A stretch of 7,517 nt of DNA, from assembly GCA_018665505.1 (NCBI GenBank), contig JABJCS010000737.1, forward strand, positions 1 through 7,517. Reading direction: 5' to 3'. Positions 6,149 through 7,517 of the stretch are shown here, piece after piece. The stretch comes from Alphaproteobacteria bacterium. Lineage in GTDB: Bacteria > Pseudomonadota > Alphaproteobacteria > UBA8366. Numbering within the stretch: the first letter of the stretch is position 1; each line of letters opens with the position of its first letter. The notes beneath the pieces are model-generated. The model was not told the origin of the DNA. It saw nothing but the letters and a program-made list of their open reading frames with translations, and did no database searches. A program made the translations under genes and the position numbers.

Positions 6149-6964
6149 ATGTCTACTCAGCAATCGAGAGCCGAAATTTTCAAAGCCTTTCACGACAGGC
6201 CGCAGCCGTTGTTACTGCCCAATCCTTGGGATGCAGGTAGCGCAAAGTTGTTTGCTGATATGGGATTCGAGGCGCTCGCCTCAACGAGTCTTGGTGCGAG
6301 CGCCATTCACGGCAGGACGGTCGCCAATGCGGACTCGGTCCTGGAGAATCTCAAGGCGATTTGTGCGGCAACGCATCTACCGGTGAATGCCGATCTCGAG
6401 AATTGCTTTGCCGATGCGCCTGAGGAAGCGGCCAAGATGATGGCTCAAGCCTGCGAAGCCGGAGCCGTCGGAGCATCCATCGAAGACGCCACCGGCGTGC
6501 GAGAAGCACCTATCTACGATTTTGATCTGACCGTCGAACGCGTGCAGGCGGCGGTCGAGGCTGTGCGGACGCTCTCCATTCCCTTCACGTTGACGGCGCG
6601 TGCCGAAGGCCTACTCTACGGACACGGTGATATTGACGAGATCATTAAGCGTCTCCAGGCTTATGAGGCGGCGGGCGCCGATTGTCTCTATGCTCCTGGT
6701 CTTAAGACGATTGCAGAGATGAAGATTGTCATGGCGGCGGTGAGTAAACCGGTCAATATCGTCATGGGTTTTGCTGACCCTAACATTACGCTCGCGGAGC
6801 TGGCGGAAATCGGAGTGCGCCGTGTCAGTATCGGTGCCGGTCTCTATCGGGCGGCCATGACCACGGCGGTCAACGCCGCTCAGGAGATGAAGGACGGTGG
6901 ATTTACCTTCGTCAATGATATGATCAGCGTTAGAAATCTGCGCACGGCTTTTGGCGAAATTTAG
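6149..6964 (+). CDS. Isocitrate lyase/PEP mutase family protein
   Basis: A 271-residue protein with ATG at 6149-6151, preceded by GGAG 7 nt upstream; the stop is TAG. The family opening is clear: FHDRPQPLLLPNPWDAGSAKLFADMGFEALASTS (residues 14-47), a TIM-barrel start common to 2-methylisocitrate lyase, PEP mutase, phosphonopyruvate hydrolase and oxaloacetate decarboxylase relatives. Likely Mg-binding acids are Asp82 and Glu84 (NADLE) and Glu112 (SIEDATG), with Arg151 in TARAEGLL. The catalytic KKCGH motif of true isocitrate lyases is absent; Cys86 (ENCFAD) occupies roughly that loop. It probably makes or breaks a C-C or C-P bond next to a 2-oxo acid, in the cytoplasm. The specific substrate is unknown, and many close relatives are uncharacterised. 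It is transcribed alone, divergent from the LysR gene that probably controls it. Confidence 0.93.
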   Translation: MSTQQSRAEIFKAFHDRPQPLLLPNPWDAGSAKLFADMGFEALASTSLGASAIHGRTVANADSVLENLKAICAATHLPVNADLENCFADAPEEAAKMMAQACEAGAVGASIEDATGVREAPIYDFDLTVERVQAAVEAVRTLSIPFTLTARAEGLLYGHGDIDEIIKRLQAYEAAGADCLYAPGLKTIAEMKIVMAAVSKPVNIVMGFADPNITLAELAEIGVRRVSIGAGLYRAAMTTAVNAAQEMKDGGFTFVNDMISVRNLRTAFGEI

Positions 6965-7007
6965 TTTGTTGTTTGAGCGCGGTTGACGAGGCCCTTTAGA
7001 CGCTCAA

Positions 7008-7054
7008 CTCGATCCGCCAAAGTGAATTCTGAGTTTTCGCTTAAGGGGATCGAG
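7008..7054 (+). repeat. Two-tier inverted repeat downstream of the lyase gene
   Basis: CTCGATCC (7008-7015) pairs with GGATCGAG (7047-7054). Inside it AAGTGAA (7020-7026) pairs with TTCGCTT (7036-7042), with one G-U pair, around a 9-nt loop. The two stems are separated by a 4 x 4 internal loop. It begins 43 nt after the lyase stop. There is no U-run, so it may be a message-stabilising 3' structure, a Rho-linked end or part of an untranslated region. It was found by eye; no energy was calculated. Confidence 0.35.
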
Positions 7055-7062
7055 CATTTGAT

Positions 7063-7086
7063 CCGCCCGCGATATTACGCGGGCGG
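7063..7086. terminator. Strong 9-bp hairpin at the end of the cupin gene
   Basis: CCGCCCGCG (7063-7071) and CGCGGGCGG (7078-7086) are perfect complements around the 6-nt loop ATATTA. The cupin gene's TAA stop (7075-7077, minus strand) lies in the loop. The position between two convergent genes fits a bidirectional terminator. A U-run is lacking on both strands, so the mechanism is uncertain. Confidence 0.5.
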
Positions 7087-7353
7087 TAGATGTCCGCGCT
7101 TTACCCACAGAACACAGCCCTCGTCGCTCCAGGGCGCATGCTCGCTGCCGTCGGGCTGGCGCAACCAGGTGCCGGATGGATAGACACCGTGCTCGTCCTT
7201 GAGCACGCCTTCCAGAACCAGGACTTCTTCGCCGCCGGGGTGGGGGTCGTGCTCGACTTTTGCACCCGGCTCAAACTTTACCAGTCGGACGGTCTCATCG
7301 CCGAATTCGTGCAGCGCCATGGCGCTCAGTCCCGGCTTGCGCGGGGCGCCCAT
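7075..7353 (-). CDS. ChrR-like cupin protein, C-terminal cupin domain (frameshifted from 7326-7517)
   Basis: The 92 residues from ATG 7351-7353 form one complete cupin barrel. Metal-ligand-like residues are His35 and His38 ([11 protein letters not shown]), Glu42 or Glu43, and His72 (DGSEHAPWS), the pattern of the zinc cupin of ChrR anti-sigma factors and related double-cupin oxygenases. The opening [20 protein letters not shown] reads like the linker between two cupin domains, not a natural N terminus, and no Shine-Dalgarno is seen. The preceding reading frame (7326-7517) encodes the end of a matching cupin domain in another phase. A single lost base near 7341-7350 (within GCGCCCCGCGC on the minus strand) would explain the split. 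Whether this is a real mutation, an assembly error or two overlapping genes cannot be decided here. No zinc-binding anti-sigma N terminus is in view. Confidence 0.75.
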   Translation of the reverse strand: MGAPRKPGLSAMALHEFGDETVRLVKFEPGAKVEHDPHPGGEEVLVLEGVLKDEHGVYPSGTWLRQPDGSEHAPWSDEGCVLWVKRGHLPPA

Positions 7354-7517
7354 TCGCCGGTATTGGTGTCGACCGCGAATTGGCGGTCGTCGCCGGGCGC
7401 GAATTGGCGCAGTTTCACGAGGATCGTGCAGCCGTCCTTACTGAACGGTGAATGCCGTGTGCCGTCCGGATTGCGAATATAGGTGCCGGCCGGATAGTCG
7501 CCGTGCTCGTCGGAGAA
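7326..7517 (-). CDS. ChrR-like cupin protein, N-terminal cupin domain fragment (5' end outside window, premature stop)
   Basis: From the right edge, the minus-strand frame starting at base 7517 encodes 63 residues, [36 protein letters not shown] and on to [13 protein letters not shown], then TGA at 7326-7328. [24 protein letters not shown] closely matches [24 protein letters not shown] of the downstream domain, so the protein is a tandem double cupin. Its last family-like residues are GEWAPR; the sequence expected next ([12 protein letters not shown]) is found in the -1 frame starting within the overlap 7326-7353. The gene therefore looks frameshifted in the interdomain linker. The upstream part, including the first cupin's HxH ligands, lies outside the window. 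Confidence 0.7.
   Translation of the reverse strand, partial: FSDEHGDYPAGTYIRNPDGTRHSPFSKDGCTILVKLRQFAPGDDRQFAVDTNTGEWAPRASRD

Noticed and set aside
7326..7328. TGA in the cupin gene as a second selenocysteine codon
   Set aside because: Reading through gives A-P-W-R-C-T-N-S, not a cupin; the homologous continuation is in the other frame, so a frameshift explains it better.
7375..7409. 11-bp direct repeat GCGAATTGGCG (7375-7385 and 7399-7409)
   Set aside because: Both copies encode a R-Q-F-A segment in the cupin linker; a short coincidence or local duplication in coding DNA, with no sign of a mobile element.

Overview
The window is moderately GC-rich bacterial chromosomal DNA (about 58-60% GC by eye). 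It has tightly packed catabolic and accessory genes, Shine-Dalgarno starts and short intergenic gaps. Gene content (hydantoinase B, TauD-type dioxygenase, PEP mutase-family lyase, LysR regulator, ChrR-like cupin) and codon use look proteobacterial. An alphaproteobacterium of soil or marine type is the best guess, but nothing here fixes the taxon. There are no tRNA or rRNA genes, insertion sequences or CRISPR arrays, and no gene-free stretch exceeds 300 bases.

Layout: (1) 1-1050 (+), C-terminal part of a hydantoinase B/oxoprolinase-family protein that enters from the left edge. (2) 1047-3275 (-), a three-gene set read leftwards: TauD/TfdA-type Fe(II)/2-oxoglutarate dioxygenase, a small antibiotic-biosynthesis-monooxygenase (ABM) fold protein, and a GH43-like beta-propeller protein. 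(3) 3388-5133 (+), divergent from that set, one long gene interrupted by an in-frame TGA. (4) 5140-6051 (-), a LysR-type regulator. (5) 6149-6964 (+), an isocitrate lyase/PEP mutase-family protein divergent from the regulator. (6) 7075-7517 (-), a ChrR-like double-cupin gene that enters from the right edge and is split by a frameshift.

The main result is region 3. Conventional gene calling would give two neighbouring genes, 3388-3708 and about 3727-5133. They are in the same frame, separated only by a TGA at 3706-3708, and reading through gives Gly-Met-Gly-Cys-Sec-Gly-Ser-Cys-Thr-Pro. That is the U-G-S-C motif of the UGSC family of (seleno)proteins. Directly after the TGA the DNA can fold into a two-tier hairpin: 8 bp lower stem, internal loop, 6 bp upper stem and a 6-nt loop CGUGUU with G at position 2. 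The loop starts 17 nt after the TGA. This is the expected size and position of a bacterial SECIS element. I therefore annotate one 581-residue selenoprotein with Sec at residue 107, in place of two broken genes. The host should then encode SelA, SelB, SelC and SelD elsewhere.

How the genes work together is largely inference. Oxygenase, hydrolase-like, lyase and regulator genes suggest small-molecule catabolism. The UGSC selenoprotein, a predicted redox protein of unknown substrate, shares a 112-bp divergent promoter region with the dioxygenase set and may be co-regulated with it. Several perfect or near-perfect inverted repeats sit between convergent genes (5120-5160, 7008-7054, 7063-7086) and probably act in 3'-end formation. 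An imperfect palindrome between the LysR gene and the lyase gene is a candidate operator.
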